Of a stretch of DNA of 64,000 nt, positions 36,666 through 45,052 are shown piece after piece; the stretch's first letter is position 1; each line of letters starts with the position of its first letter. The position numbers and the translations under genes are program-made. The stretch comes from Noviherbaspirillum aridicola (GTDB lineage: Bacteria > Pseudomonadota > Gammaproteobacteria > Burkholderiales > Burkholderiaceae_D), in NCBI RefSeq assembly GCF_019656455.1, contig NZ_BPMK01000012.1, positions 62,001 through 126,000 of the forward strand. The letters run 5' to 3'. The notes under the pieces were generated by a model. That model had not been told where the DNA came from. It ran no database searches and saw only the letters and a list, made by a program, of their open reading frames with translations.

Positions 36666-37426
36666 GCAGCCTTGTCTCCCAGGTAGCGCCGCGCATAGCG
36701 CTCGTCGAGGTTGGCCAGCGGAAGCAGGACCAGCAGGTCGGCGCAGTGAAACTCGGGATCCCACGCCGGTTCGCCGCATACCCAGGCGCCGCTGCGCAGA
36801 TAGCCCTTGAGCAGCGGCGGCAGCGCCGGCGCGATGTCGGTGTCGCCATGCAGCGGAAACGCCAGCCGCGGCGGCGCGCGGTACTCCGGCGGGGACAGGT
36901 GCCCGTCCCTGCTCAGCTGCTGGAACACCGCGTTGGCCTGCGCGCCGCCGTCGGCCAGGCTGATGCTGGCGCAGCCGATCAGGTATTCGCAGCCGTTGCG
37001 CCGCATGTAGTCGGCCATGCCGGACCAGAGCATCATGATCACCGCGCCGCTGCGATAGTCGGGATGGATGCAGGCGCGTCCCGCTTCCACCAGCCGGGCG
37101 CGCAGGTGCGCGAGCCGGCGCAGGTCGAACTCGCCCTCGCAATACAGTTCTCCCAGCTTTTGCGCGCCCTTCGGATTGAGCAGGCGGTAGGTGCCGACGA
37201 CTTCCAGCGTCGCCATGTCGCGCACCAGCAGGTGGTCGCAACAGTCGTCGAATCGATCGCGGTCGAGACGCTCTTCATTCATCAGGCGCGCCAGCCCGCC
37301 GCCTTCGATGAAGACCTTGTACCGCAGGCGCTGGACCTCGCGCACTTCGCCGGGGGTCGATGCCAGGGAAAGGGCAAGCCTGGCCTTGCCCGGTTCCGCC
37401 TGCCGCTGTGTCGTGACGAGTTGCAT
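36662..37426 (-). CDS. olsB: OlsB-type ornithine-acyl-ACP N-acyltransferase
   Basis: This 254-residue GNAT-fold acyltransferase starts at 37426, where AAGGAG precedes by six bases; a longer frame to 37504 adds a non-conserved tail. Signatures of the OlsB (Acetyltransf_5) family are visible: VQRLRYKVFIEGGG, CDHLLVRDM, VVGTYRLL, LVEAGRACIHPDYRSGAVIMMLW and YLIGCASI. OlsB transfers a 3-hydroxyacyl chain from acyl carrier protein to the amino group of ornithine, the first step to ornithine lipids. No olsA is adjacent. Related GNAT enzymes make other N-acyl amino acids, so the amino acid is not certain. Confidence 0.85.
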   Translation of the reverse strand: MQLVTTQRQAEPGKARLALSLASTPGEVREVQRLRYKVFIEGGGLARLMNEERLDRDRFDDCCDHLLVRDMATLEVVGTYRLLNPKGAQKLGELYCEGEFDLRRLAHLRARLVEAGRACIHPDYRSGAVIMMLWSGMADYMRRNGCEYLIGCASISLADGGAQANAVFQQLSRDGHLSPPEYRAPPRLAFPLHGDTDIAPALPPLLKGYLRSGAWVCGEPAWDPEFHCADLLVLLPLANLDERYARRYLGDKAA

Positions 37427-37491
37427 GTGTGCTCCTTTCGTGAGAACAACACAAGCGTAATCGGCGTTTGCTTCAGTTCCATTACTAACGC

Positions 37492-37508
37492 ATATCAATT
37501 TCATGACA
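37492..37508 (-). promoter_or_regulatory. Possible PhoB half-sites upstream of olsB
   Basis: On the minus strand TGTCAT (37508-37503) and TGATAT (37497-37492) lie 11 bases apart, the spacing of Pho-box repeats, with an AT-rich spacer. They are about 65-80 bases before the olsB start. The second unit is degenerate, so support is modest; it gains weight from the stronger array at 40453. Confidence 0.35.
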
Positions 37509-37568
37509 CGCGCGCGGATTTCCGCCGGCGCCGCGCGGTCAGAAATCGGTTACCGATTTCCGCCACCC

Positions 37569-38588
37569 ATGACCGCCACTTCGTTCGACGAGCTGATTGC
37601 GCTTGAACGGATCATCGAAAGAGGATCCGGGGTGTTCGACGTCCGCACGCTGTGCAGCGTGGAGTGCGACGGCCGGCGCTTTCCGGTGCATGCGCTGGCG
37701 GTGGGCACGCCGGATCCGCGGGCGCCGGCGGTCGGCTTCTTCGCCGGCGTGCATGGCCTCGAGCGGATCGGCACGCGGGTGCTGCTGGCCTTCCTGGAGA
37801 CCCTGCTCGAGCGCGCGGCCTGGGACCCGGCGCAAAAGGCGCTGCTCGGCTCGATGCGGCTGGTCTTCGTCCCGCTGGTCAATCCAGCGGGCATGCATCG
37901 CCGCACCCGCTGCAACGCCGCCGGCGTCGACCTGATGCGCAATGCGCCGGTGGAGTCGGAGGAAGCGGTGGCGCCGATGGTGGGCGGCCATCGCCTGAGC
38001 CGGCGCCTGCCCTGGTACCGCGGCGCGCGCGCGATGGAGCCGGAAACCCGCGCCGTGTGCGAGCTGGTGCGCGAGGAATTGTTCGGCCGGCCGCTGTCGC
38101 TGGTGCTCGACTGTCACTCCGGCTTCGGCTTCCGCGACCGGATCTGGTTTCCCTACGCCTGCAGCCGGCGGCCGATTCCGCATCTCGGCGAACTGTTCGC
38201 GCTGCAGCAGCTGTTCGAGCGCGCCCATCCTCATCACGACTACACCTTCGAGCCGCAGAGCCGGCAGTACCTGACCCACGGCGATCTCTGGGACTACCTC
38301 TATCAGCAGGCGGCGGCCGAGTCGCCGTCGACGGTGTTCCTGCCCATGACCCTGGAGATGGGTTCGTGGCGCTGGATACGCAAGAACCCGCTGCAGCTGG
38401 CGTCGCGCGAGGGCTATTTCAATCCGTTTCCGGCGCATCGCCTGCAACGGGTGCTGCGGCGCCATCATGTCTGGCTGGATTTCCTCACCCGTGCCGCGGC
38501 GGCGGGCGAACGCTGGCTGCCGGACGGCAGTGCGCGCGCGGCGAGCGAGCGCCTGGCGCTGGCACGCTGGTATGGCGGGGCGCCGTGA
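37569..38588 (+). CDS. M14-type zinc hydrolase (aspartoacylase/carboxypeptidase-like)
   Basis: This encodes about 339 residues. The start at 37569 is chosen because an upstream ATG at 37503 adds non-conserved sequence that runs through the olsB promoter region. Zinc ligands of the M14 family are visible: GVHGLERIG (His and Glu), LDCHSGFG (third His), and the catalytic glutamate in TLEMGSW. Proteins of this subgroup hydrolyse amide bonds of N-acyl amino acids or peptides; no substrate is assigned. Its stop codon overlaps the GTG start of the following hydrolase gene. It is divergent from olsB. Confidence 0.87.
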   Translation: MTATSFDELIALERIIERGSGVFDVRTLCSVECDGRRFPVHALAVGTPDPRAPAVGFFAGVHGLERIGTRVLLAFLETLLERAAWDPAQKALLGSMRLVFVPLVNPAGMHRRTRCNAAGVDLMRNAPVESEEAVAPMVGGHRLSRRLPWYRGARAMEPETRAVCELVREELFGRPLSLVLDCHSGFGFRDRIWFPYACSRRPIPHLGELFALQQLFERAHPHHDYTFEPQSRQYLTHGDLWDYLYQQAAAESPSTVFLPMTLEMGSWRWIRKNPLQLASREGYFNPFPAHRLQRVLRRHHVWLDFLTRAAAAGERWLPDGSARAASERLALARWYGGAP

Positions 38589-39385
38589 GCGTGCGCGGCG
38601 CCCACTGGATATTCCTGCGCGGCCTGACCCGGGAAAGCCGTCACTGGGGCGGCTTCCCCGAACAGTTCCGCGCCGCGCTCGGGCCGGTGCCGGTGCACAT
38701 GCTGGATCTGCCCGGCAACGGCGCCCGCCACGCGGAGCGCAGTCCGGCGAGCGTGACCGCCATGGTCGAGGATTGCCGCCGCCAGGCCGCCGCCGCCGGC
38801 ATACCGTCGCCGTTCTTCGTGCTCGGCCTGTCGATGGGCGGCATGATCGCCGCCGCCTGGGCGCGCGCGCATCCGGCGCAGCTGCGCGGCTGCGTGATGA
38901 TCAATTCCAGCATCGGCAGCCTGAGTCCGCTTCATCACCGGCTGCGGTGGCGCGCGTGGCCGATGCTGCTGCGGCTGGCCGCCGCGCGCGGCGACGCGGC
39001 CGCCATCGAGCGCGGCATCTGGGCATTGACGAGCCGGCGCGCGCCGCACGCGCCGGAGCTGGACAGGTGGACGGCACTGCGACTGGCCCGGCCGGTCAGC
39101 GCGGGCAACACGCTGCGCCAGCTGCTGGCGTCGTCGCGCTTCAGGCCGGACGGCAAGCCGCGGGCGCCGCTGCTGGTGCTCGCCAGCCGGGGCGACGGCC
39201 TGGTGAGTCCGGACTGCTCGCGGCGGCTGGCGGCGGCGTGGGGCGCCAGCCTCGCGCTGCATCCATGGGCCGGCCACGATCTGCCGCTCGACGACGGCGA
39301 CTGGGTCGCGCGCGAGGTGAACGAGTGGCTGCGCGGCAGTTTTGAGCGGGAACAAACCGAGGCTGAAACGCCACGCATGGTTTGA
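38585..39385 (+). CDS. Alpha/beta-hydrolase
   Basis: This 266-residue protein starts at a GTG overlapping the stop of the M14 gene (GTGA), so the two are coupled. The nucleophile is Ser83 in GLSMGG, the acid an Asp in RGDGLVSP and the base the His in WAGHDLPLDDGDW. The HWIFLRGLTRESRHWGGF opening carries the oxyanion region. It may be an esterase or lipase-like enzyme. The coupling suggests it works with the M14 hydrolase. Confidence 0.88.
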   Translation: MSVRGAHWIFLRGLTRESRHWGGFPEQFRAALGPVPVHMLDLPGNGARHAERSPASVTAMVEDCRRQAAAAGIPSPFFVLGLSMGGMIAAAWARAHPAQLRGCVMINSSIGSLSPLHHRLRWRAWPMLLRLAAARGDAAAIERGIWALTSRRAPHAPELDRWTALRLARPVSAGNTLRQLLASSRFRPDGKPRAPLLVLASRGDGLVSPDCSRRLAAAWGASLALHPWAGHDLPLDDGDWVAREVNEWLRGSFEREQTEAETPRMV

Positions 39386-39467
39386 CCGTGTTCAGCAGGC
39401 CGGGCCGCCATCGCGCTCATCATGCCTGCATGGCCCGCCCGCCGGGTAATCGATGAAAGGATCTGCC

Positions 39468-39545
39468 GTGGAAACCCGTATCGCCAATGCCGTGTTCGCC
39501 GCCGCCGTCATGCTCGCGGCCTACGTCACCCTGCACAGCGTCTGA
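39468..39545 (+). CDS. Possible 25-residue membrane peptide
   Basis: A GTG at 39468 is preceded by AAAGGAT at a good distance and opens a short frame ending in TGA at 39543-39545. The peptide is one hydrophobic helix (VFAAAVMLAAYVTLH) flanked by charged residues. An in-frame ATG at 39453 is an alternative start. Short length makes this uncertain. Confidence 0.35.
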   Translation: METRIANAVFAAAVMLAAYVTLHSV

Positions 39546-39548
39546 ACC

Positions 39549-40370
39549 TCAGGCCGCGAATCGCCGGTCGGCCGCGGTAATGCCGGCCGACGCGGTTCCC
39601 GGCCCGGCCTGCCACATGATCTCCAGCTCGGTGCGCACCGAGCGGGCAAGCCCGTCGAGGTCGGGAAACAGCGTCGCGCTGGTGATGTTCATCCGGTACA
39701 GGGACTTGATCGCCGCCTCGCGCACCGCCGCCGGCAGAATGATTTTTCTGATCAGCGCGTCGCCGCCGGGATAGGCGCGCAGCACCGCGTCGAGCGGCTT
39801 GCCGAGCACTCCCGGCACCACCATCGTGCCCGACTGGGCCACCAGCCGGCTGTCCATCTCGTACGGCTCGCCTATCCACAGCACTTCGTGTTCGTTCGCC
39901 AGGAAGTAGCGTTCGAAATTTCCTTCGCGCCGCGGATCGATCCGCTCCCGCGTCAGCGAGCGCTCCTGCAGCGGCGCGCTGCTCCACAGGCGCGGTGTGT
40001 TGAGCGCGTACACCGCCGCATCCCCGGTCGCATTCTCGAGCGCGAAGAAGGCGGCCACGAACGGCGACTTGGTGAAATCGAGCAGCCGTGTCGGCGCGCC
40101 GTGATGCTGCATCAGGGTCAGGCAGCGCATGTCGTTCTCGAGCACGCCGGGATCGGCCAGATAGTTGTGCGCCTTGCGCCGGAAGATGCGGATCGCGCGC
40201 TCTTCCCGGGCGCGCCAGCTCTCGCTCTCGATGCCGAAGCGGCAGAGGTAGCGCGAGAGGGAGCTCAGCAGCGGCCAGCCCGCTTCCTGCTGGCCGCGGA
40301 ATGCCCAGCCGTCGAGTTCGGCGGTCAGGTCCACGAACTGGCTCCAGGTCTTCAGATAGATGTCTTCCAC
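39549..40370 (-). CDS. FRG-domain protein
   Basis: This 273-residue protein has the FRG motif that names the family: WAFRGQQEAGWPLLSSLSR (residues 22-40), then LMQHHGAPTRLLDFTKSPFVAAFFALE (86-112). The domain is widespread in bacteria and phages; its biochemical role is not established, and it is often found in accessory regions. It shares the 185-base upstream spacer with the divergent phosphoesterase gene. It ends four bases from the small peptide frame. Confidence 0.9.
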   Translation of the reverse strand: MEDIYLKTWSQFVDLTAELDGWAFRGQQEAGWPLLSSLSRYLCRFGIESESWRAREERAIRIFRRKAHNYLADPGVLENDMRCLTLMQHHGAPTRLLDFTKSPFVAAFFALENATGDAAVYALNTPRLWSSAPLQERSLTRERIDPRREGNFERYFLANEHEVLWIGEPYEMDSRLVAQSGTMVVPGVLGKPLDAVLRAYPGGDALIRKIILPAAVREAAIKSLYRMNITSATLFPDLDGLARSVRTELEIMWQAGPGTASAGITAADRRFAA

Positions 40371-40451
40371 CCGCTGCTTCCTTTGATCGACGCGATGCGC
40401 GCATGATGCGGCGCGAATATGACAGCCATGTGGCGGCGCGCGGCGGCAGCG

Positions 40452-40480
40452 ATGTCATCAAAGTGACACCGCAATTTCAT
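40452..40480 (+). promoter_or_regulatory. Pho-box array upstream of the phosphoesterase gene
   Basis: Three hexamers, TGTCAT (40453-40458), TGACAC (40464-40469) and TTTCAT (40475-40480), are spaced exactly 11 bases apart. The first two with their spacer match the 18-base E. coli Pho box at about 14 positions. The array points toward the plcP-like gene, whose start is 76 bases further on. It predicts PhoB-dependent induction at low phosphate. Confidence 0.6.
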
Positions 40481-40555
40481 ATCCCTGAAGCAATCCACGG
40501 GTAGCGTTCGTAGGCGGCGGATACACAGCCACCCCCGTCAACGAAGGAGGCGCTC

Positions 40556-41398
40556 ATGAAGCCAGGCGAAAAGTTTATCGATGCCGCATTCACCCGACGC
40601 ATGCACCGCAATCGCTACCGCAGCATATGGATCTCGGACCTCCATCTCGGCACCTCCGGCTGCCAGGCGGAGCGGCTGCTGGAGTTTCTGCAGGCAACCG
40701 AGTCCGACACGCTCTACCTGGTGGGCGACATCATCGACGGCTGGCAGCTCAAGCGCCGCTGGTACTGGAACCAGACCCACAACAACGTGGTGCAGGCGGT
40801 GCTGAAGAAGGCCAAGCGCGGCACCCAGGTCTTCTTCGTTCCCGGCAACCATGACGAAGCGGTGCGCCAGTACATCGGCCTCGACCTCGGCGGCATCCGC
40901 ATCCGCGACGAGATGGTGCATGTGACCGCGGCCGGCAAGCGCATGCTGGTGCTGCACGGCGACCGCTTCGACGGCGTCATCGCCTGCGCGAAATGGCTGG
41001 CCTACCTCGGCGACAACCTCTATACCCTGGTCCTCAAGTTCAACCAGGTCTACAACGCCTGGCGCGCGCGCGCCGGCCTGCCGTACTGGTCGCTCTCGCA
41101 ATACCTGAAGCACAAGGTCAAGAACGCGGTGAGCTACATCGCATCCTTCGAGAAGGCGCTGGCGGCGGAGGCGCGCAGCCAGGGCCTGGACGGCGTCATC
41201 TGCGGCCACATCCACAAGGCCGAGATCCGCGACATCGACGGCATCACCTACTGCAACGACGGCGACTGGGTCGAAAGCCTGACCGCGCTGGTGGAAGACC
41301 ATGACGGCGCGCTGCGCATCGTCACCTGGCAGGAGGTGGTGGTGGTCAAGGACCGGCTGCGCGCGGAAGAGGAAAGCATGGCCGGAGTGCCGGCATGA
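40556..41398 (+). CDS. plcP: PlcP-type metallophosphoesterase (LpxH-like), putative phospholipase C
   Basis: This 280-residue calcineurin-like phosphoesterase has an excellent AAGGAGG ribosome-binding site. Metal-site motifs are complete: SDLHLG, VGDIIDG, PGNHDE, LHGDRFD and CGHIHKAE. By sequence (YRSIWISDLHLGTSGCQ, TLYLVGDIIDGW) it falls in the group often labelled UDP-2,3-diacylglucosamine diphosphatase that includes PlcP. PlcP releases diacylglycerol from phospholipids in phosphate-starved Sinorhizobium and marine bacteria. The Pho-box array upstream and the glycolipid-type glycosyltransferase directly downstream support the PlcP reading over LpxH. Confidence 0.87.
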   Translation: MKPGEKFIDAAFTRRMHRNRYRSIWISDLHLGTSGCQAERLLEFLQATESDTLYLVGDIIDGWQLKRRWYWNQTHNNVVQAVLKKAKRGTQVFFVPGNHDEAVRQYIGLDLGGIRIRDEMVHVTAAGKRMLVLHGDRFDGVIACAKWLAYLGDNLYTLVLKFNQVYNAWRARAGLPYWSLSQYLKHKVKNAVSYIASFEKALAAEARSQGLDGVICGHIHKAEIRDIDGITYCNDGDWVESLTALVEDHDGALRIVTWQEVVVVKDRLRAEEESMAGVPA

Positions 41399-41417
41399 GC
41401 CCGCGCGGGATGCCGCA

Positions 41418-42632
41418 ATGAACGTCGCCTCGCTGCCCTTCATCGCCCGCCGCCGCTACGGCGCGCCGGCGCCGGCGGTCGTCGCGCCGGCCGTCCGCGC
41501 CGGGGACAGGACGCCGCGGCGCATCGTGATCCTGAGCGTCAGCGCAGGCGCAGGCCACGTGCGCGCGGCGCAGGCGATACATGCCGCCGCGCTCGCCCGG
41601 GGCCTCGATGCCATCCACCTCGACCTGATGGATCTCGTCCCGTCCGGCTACCGCAAGCTCTATACCGAAGCTTACCTGGCCCTGGTCGCGCGCTGCCCGC
41701 GCCTGTGGGGCTGGATCTACGACGCCGCCAACCGGTCGGCGCCCGACACCCGGGCGCAGCGCATCCGCCGCAGCCTCGAGCGGCGGCTGACGCGCCGCGC
41801 GCGGGCGCTGCTGGAGACGCTGGGCCCGGACGCGATCGTCTGCACGCATTTCCTGCCGGCCGAAATGCTTGCCTGGTCGCGGCCGGCCTGTCCGGTGTGG
41901 GTGCAGGTCACCGACTACGACCTGCACCGTGCCTGGGTGCAGCCGGGCATGGCCGGCTATTTCGCCGCGAGCGAGGAAGTGGCCTTCCTGATGCGCGCCG
42001 GCGGCATCCCCGAGGATGCCATCCGCGTGACCGGCATTCCGCTGATGCCCGCTTTCTCGCAACGCTTCGACCGCGAGCGGTGCGCGCGCGACCTGGGGCT
42101 CGATCCGCGGCTGCCGACGGTGCTTCTGATGGGCGGCGGCGGCGGCCTGGGCGGACTGGACGCCTGCGCGGCGCGCCTGCTCGCCGCGTCGCCGCGTTTC
42201 CAGCTGGTGGTCCTGGCCGGCCGCAACGAACGCGCGCTGCATGCGCTCCGGCTTCTGGCGGCCGACCATCCGGGGCGCCTGTTTCCGCTGCCGTTCACCG
42301 GGCAGGTCGAACGGGTGATGGCCTGCGCCGACCTGGCCATCACCAAGCCGGGCGGCCTCACCGTGTCCGAGTGCCTGGCCCAGGGGCTGCCGATGATCCT
42401 GCATGCGCCGATTCCGGGGCAGGAAGACAGGAACGCGGAGTACCTGCTCGAACAGGGCGTGGCCATGAAGGCGGCCTCGCCCGCCGCCATCGAATACCGG
42501 CTGCGCACCCTGCTGGAGCAACCCGGGCTGCTCGCGCGGATGTCGCGCCGCGCGCGCGAGGTCGCGCGTCCCGATGCCGCGCGCGACGTCATCGACGCGC
42601 TCCTGCAAGGACACGCCGATCATGCGCGCTGA
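41418..42632 (+). CDS. MGDG-synthase-type glycosyltransferase
   Basis: This encodes 404 residues and starts 19 bases after the phosphoesterase stop. The N-terminal half has the MGDG-synthase signature SVSAGAGHVRAAQAIHAAAL and the CTHFLPAEML segment. The C-terminal half is a GT28 nucleotide-sugar domain (GGGGGLGG, ITKPGGLTVSECLAQGLPMI). Enzymes of this type (plant MGD1, Bacillus UgtP) add galactose or glucose to diacylglycerol. Diacylglycerol freed by the preceding enzyme would be its substrate, giving a phosphorus-free glycolipid (inference). Confidence 0.88.
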   Translation: MNVASLPFIARRRYGAPAPAVVAPAVRAGDRTPRRIVILSVSAGAGHVRAAQAIHAAALARGLDAIHLDLMDLVPSGYRKLYTEAYLALVARCPRLWGWIYDAANRSAPDTRAQRIRRSLERRLTRRARALLETLGPDAIVCTHFLPAEMLAWSRPACPVWVQVTDYDLHRAWVQPGMAGYFAASEEVAFLMRAGGIPEDAIRVTGIPLMPAFSQRFDRERCARDLGLDPRLPTVLLMGGGGGLGGLDACAARLLAASPRFQLVVLAGRNERALHALRLLAADHPGRLFPLPFTGQVERVMACADLAITKPGGLTVSECLAQGLPMILHAPIPGQEDRNAEYLLEQGVAMKAASPAAIEYRLRTLLEQPGLLARMSRRAREVARPDAARDVIDALLQGHADHAR

Positions 42633-43095
42633 CATCGGGTCGCCGGTGCTGCCGGCGCTCGCCTGGGTCGTCCTGCTGGCGGCCTTCCTGGCCCAGGTCG
42701 AGATCCAGATCGAGGGCGCGGCGGGATGGGCGGCCAGCCTGCCGACCTGGCGCATCGAAGAGCACTGGCTGCTCGACCTGTTCTGGGGCGGACGCGCGAT
42801 GACCGGCTATCACGCCTGGATGTTTCCCTTCATCGCCCTGGTGTTTCATTTCCCGTTCTTCTTCTGGGGACGCTGGTCGTGGCGCGCCGAATGCCGGGTG
42901 CTCGCCTTCATCATGGTGTTCTGGATCGTCGAGGACTTTCTCTGGTTCGTCCTCAATCCCGCCTACGGCCTCGGCCTCTTTCATCCCGCGGCGGTGTCGT
43001 GGCACAAGCACTGGGTCCTGGGCGCCCCGGTCGAGTACTGGGTGTTTTCCGCCGTGGCTTTCGGCCTGATCCGGCTGTCGCGCACGGATCGCTGA
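42622..43095 (+). CDS. Small integral membrane protein
   Basis: This 157-residue protein overlaps the glycosyltransferase stop by 11 bases and has AAGGA upstream, so it is the third gene of the operon. About four membrane helices are visible (e.g. VLPALAWVVLLAAFLAQV and VLAFIMVFWIVEDFLWFVL), with many Trp, Phe and His residues. I do not recognise the family. Position suggests a role in the lipid pathway or glycolipid movement (inference). Confidence 0.82.
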   Translation: MRADIGSPVLPALAWVVLLAAFLAQVEIQIEGAAGWAASLPTWRIEEHWLLDLFWGGRAMTGYHAWMFPFIALVFHFPFFFWGRWSWRAECRVLAFIMVFWIVEDFLWFVLNPAYGLGLFHPAAVSWHKHWVLGAPVEYWVFSAVAFGLIRLSRTDR

Positions 43096-43343
43096 GGGCG
43101 CCGCCGCAGCCGGGCACTGCGTCGAAACGGTGCCGGCGGCGCAGCATGCCGCCCGCCCTGCACCAAAAGCGGCCGCGCCCCGCGTCCAACAGGGGCATCC
43201 GCGTCACGCAACCCGGCATCGACCGGGCACATCGCTTGCAATCCCTCATGCCCGCGCCCCGCCAGCCGGGCGGCGTTATCGCCGATGCTGCGCCAACCCC
43301 GTTCACTCGATCCCGATATCCATCACCCGAAAAAGGAGCCGGC

Positions 43344-43787
43344 ATGGACCGCAACGAAGTCACCAGGAAGATCCTCTCCGTCAAAGTAAAGAACCGCATG
43401 CGCTGGGCCGACATCGCCGAGAAGATCGGCGAGAGCAAGGAGTGGACGACCGCCGCCATGCTGGGCCAGATGACGCTCAACCATCAGCAGGCGGAAGTCG
43501 CGCGCGAACTGTTCGGCCTGAGCGACGAGGAAACCGCCTGGCTGCAGATCGTGCCGTACAAGGGTTCGCTGCCGACCGCGGTACCGACCGATCCGCTGAT
43601 CTACCGCTGGTACGAGATCGTCAGCGTCTACGGCAGCACCATCAAGGAGCTGATACACGAGGAATTCGGCGACGGCATCATGAGCGCCATCGATTTTTCG
43701 ATGGACATCCAGCGCCAGGCCGATCCGAAGGGCGACCGCGTCAACGTGGTCCTGAGCGGCAAATTCCTGCCGTACAAGACCTACTGA
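43344..43787 (+). CDS. cynS: Cyanate hydratase (cyanase)
   Basis: This 147-residue protein is a complete cyanase. The catalytic residues match E. coli Arg96, Glu99 and Ser122 as Arg88 and Glu91 in IYRWYEIV and Ser114 in IMSAIDF. An N-terminal helical domain precedes them. AAAAGGAG lies before the ATG. The enzyme turns cyanate and bicarbonate into carbamate and CO2, giving ammonia. Neither cynT (carbonic anhydrase) nor cynR is adjacent, unlike the E. coli operon. Confidence 0.97.
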   Translation: MDRNEVTRKILSVKVKNRMRWADIAEKIGESKEWTTAAMLGQMTLNHQQAEVARELFGLSDEETAWLQIVPYKGSLPTAVPTDPLIYRWYEIVSVYGSTIKELIHEEFGDGIMSAIDFSMDIQRQADPKGDRVNVVLSGKFLPYKTY

Positions 43788-43917
43788 GGCACGCCACGCC
43801 CGCCGTACCCCGCATGCGGCGGCGGCCGGGCACTTAAGCACGGTCGTGCTTTTTCCATTAGCATCAGTGCTTCCAGTGACCGGAGCGCCGCTCCGGCACA
43901 TCGAGAGGGAGACGAGG

Positions 43918-45018
43918 ATGCAGGCAAAGCCATGCGTGCTGTACGGCGCCGAAATCAGCTACTTCACCGGCAAGGTGCGCGCCTATCTGCGATGGAAGCA
44001 CATCGACTACCGGGAGGTGCCCGCCGACGCCGCCGTCTTCAAGGAGATCATTCTCCCCCGGGTCGGCTTCCCGGTGATTCCCGTCCTGATCACTCCCGAT
44101 GATGTCTGCCTGCAGGACAGCACGGAGATCATCGACGCGCTCGAGGCTCGCCACGGCGGCCCCCCGGTCTATCCGGATTCACCCCGCCAGCGTCTCGCCG
44201 CGCTCCTGCTGGAGACCTACGGCGACGAGTGGCTGGTCATCCCCGCCATGCACTACCGCTGGCATCACAACCGGGACTGGGCGATGCAGGCGTTCGGCGC
44301 CCTGAGCGCTCCCGGCGCCTCGCCGCAACAGCAACTCGAGATCGGCAGGCGGCGCGCCGAGCCCTTCGCCGGCGCGGCGGTACTGCTCGGCGCCGAGCCG
44401 CACATGCATGCGGCGATCGAAGCCTCTTACGAGGCGCTGCTGAGGGACCTGTCGGCGCATTTCGAACGCCATCCTTTCCTGTTCGGCAGCCGGCCGTCGA
44501 TCGGCGACTTCGGCCTGATCGGCCCGCTCTACGCGCATCAGTATCGCGACCCGAAAAGCGGCGAACACATGCGCAGGGTCGCGCCGCGCGTGGCGGAGTG
44601 GGTGGAGCGCATGATGTCTCCGGCGCCGCTGCAGGGCGAGTTTCTCGCCGATGACGCGCTTCCCGAGACCCTGATCCCGGTGTTGCGGCGCATGTTCGCG
44701 GAGCAGCTGCCGGTGCTGCAGGATTCGGCGGCGCGCGTGCGGGAGTGGATGGCGGCGCATCCCGGCGAGACCCTGCCGCGCGCGATCGGCATGCATGCCT
44801 TTGCGCTGGACGGATGCGAGGGCCGGCGTATCGTGCGTCCCTACAGCCTGTGGATGCTCCAGCGCTGCCGCGACTACTATCTGTCGCTCGGCGGCCCGGA
44901 GCGGGCCGCGGTCGACGCCATGCTGCATGCGGCCGGCGGCGACCGCTTCATCGCCTTCGAAGATCCGCCCAGGCTTGCGCGGGCCGGACTCAGCGTACGG
45001 CCCGCGCCTTCCTCCTGA
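43918..45018 (+). CDS. Glutathione S-transferase-like protein
   Basis: This 366-residue protein starts at 43918 after GGGAG. Residues ~5-80 form a thioredoxin-like GST N-terminal domain (LYGAEISYFTGKVRAYLRWK, PVIPVLITPDDVCLQDSTEIID). An extended helical C-terminal domain follows (HPFLFGSRPSIGDFGLIGPLYAH). It is longer than common GSTs (about 210 residues) and has no clear Ser/Cys at the usual catalytic site, so activity is uncertain. It converges on the chemoreceptor gene. Confidence 0.86.
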   Translation: MQAKPCVLYGAEISYFTGKVRAYLRWKHIDYREVPADAAVFKEIILPRVGFPVIPVLITPDDVCLQDSTEIIDALEARHGGPPVYPDSPRQRLAALLLETYGDEWLVIPAMHYRWHHNRDWAMQAFGALSAPGASPQQQLEIGRRRAEPFAGAAVLLGAEPHMHAAIEASYEALLRDLSAHFERHPFLFGSRPSIGDFGLIGPLYAHQYRDPKSGEHMRRVAPRVAEWVERMMSPAPLQGEFLADDALPETLIPVLRRMFAEQLPVLQDSAARVREWMAAHPGETLPRAIGMHAFALDGCEGRRIVRPYSLWMLQRCRDYYLSLGGPERAAVDAMLHAAGGDRFIAFEDPPRLARAGLSVRPAPSS

Positions 45019-45052
45019 GCCTGCGGCCGGCCGCCGGCAGGCCTGCCCGCGC

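Noticed and set aside
40416-40426. CTGTCAT on the minus strand upstream of the FRG gene
   Set aside because: A single half-site without an 11-base partner; not called as a Pho box for the FRG gene.
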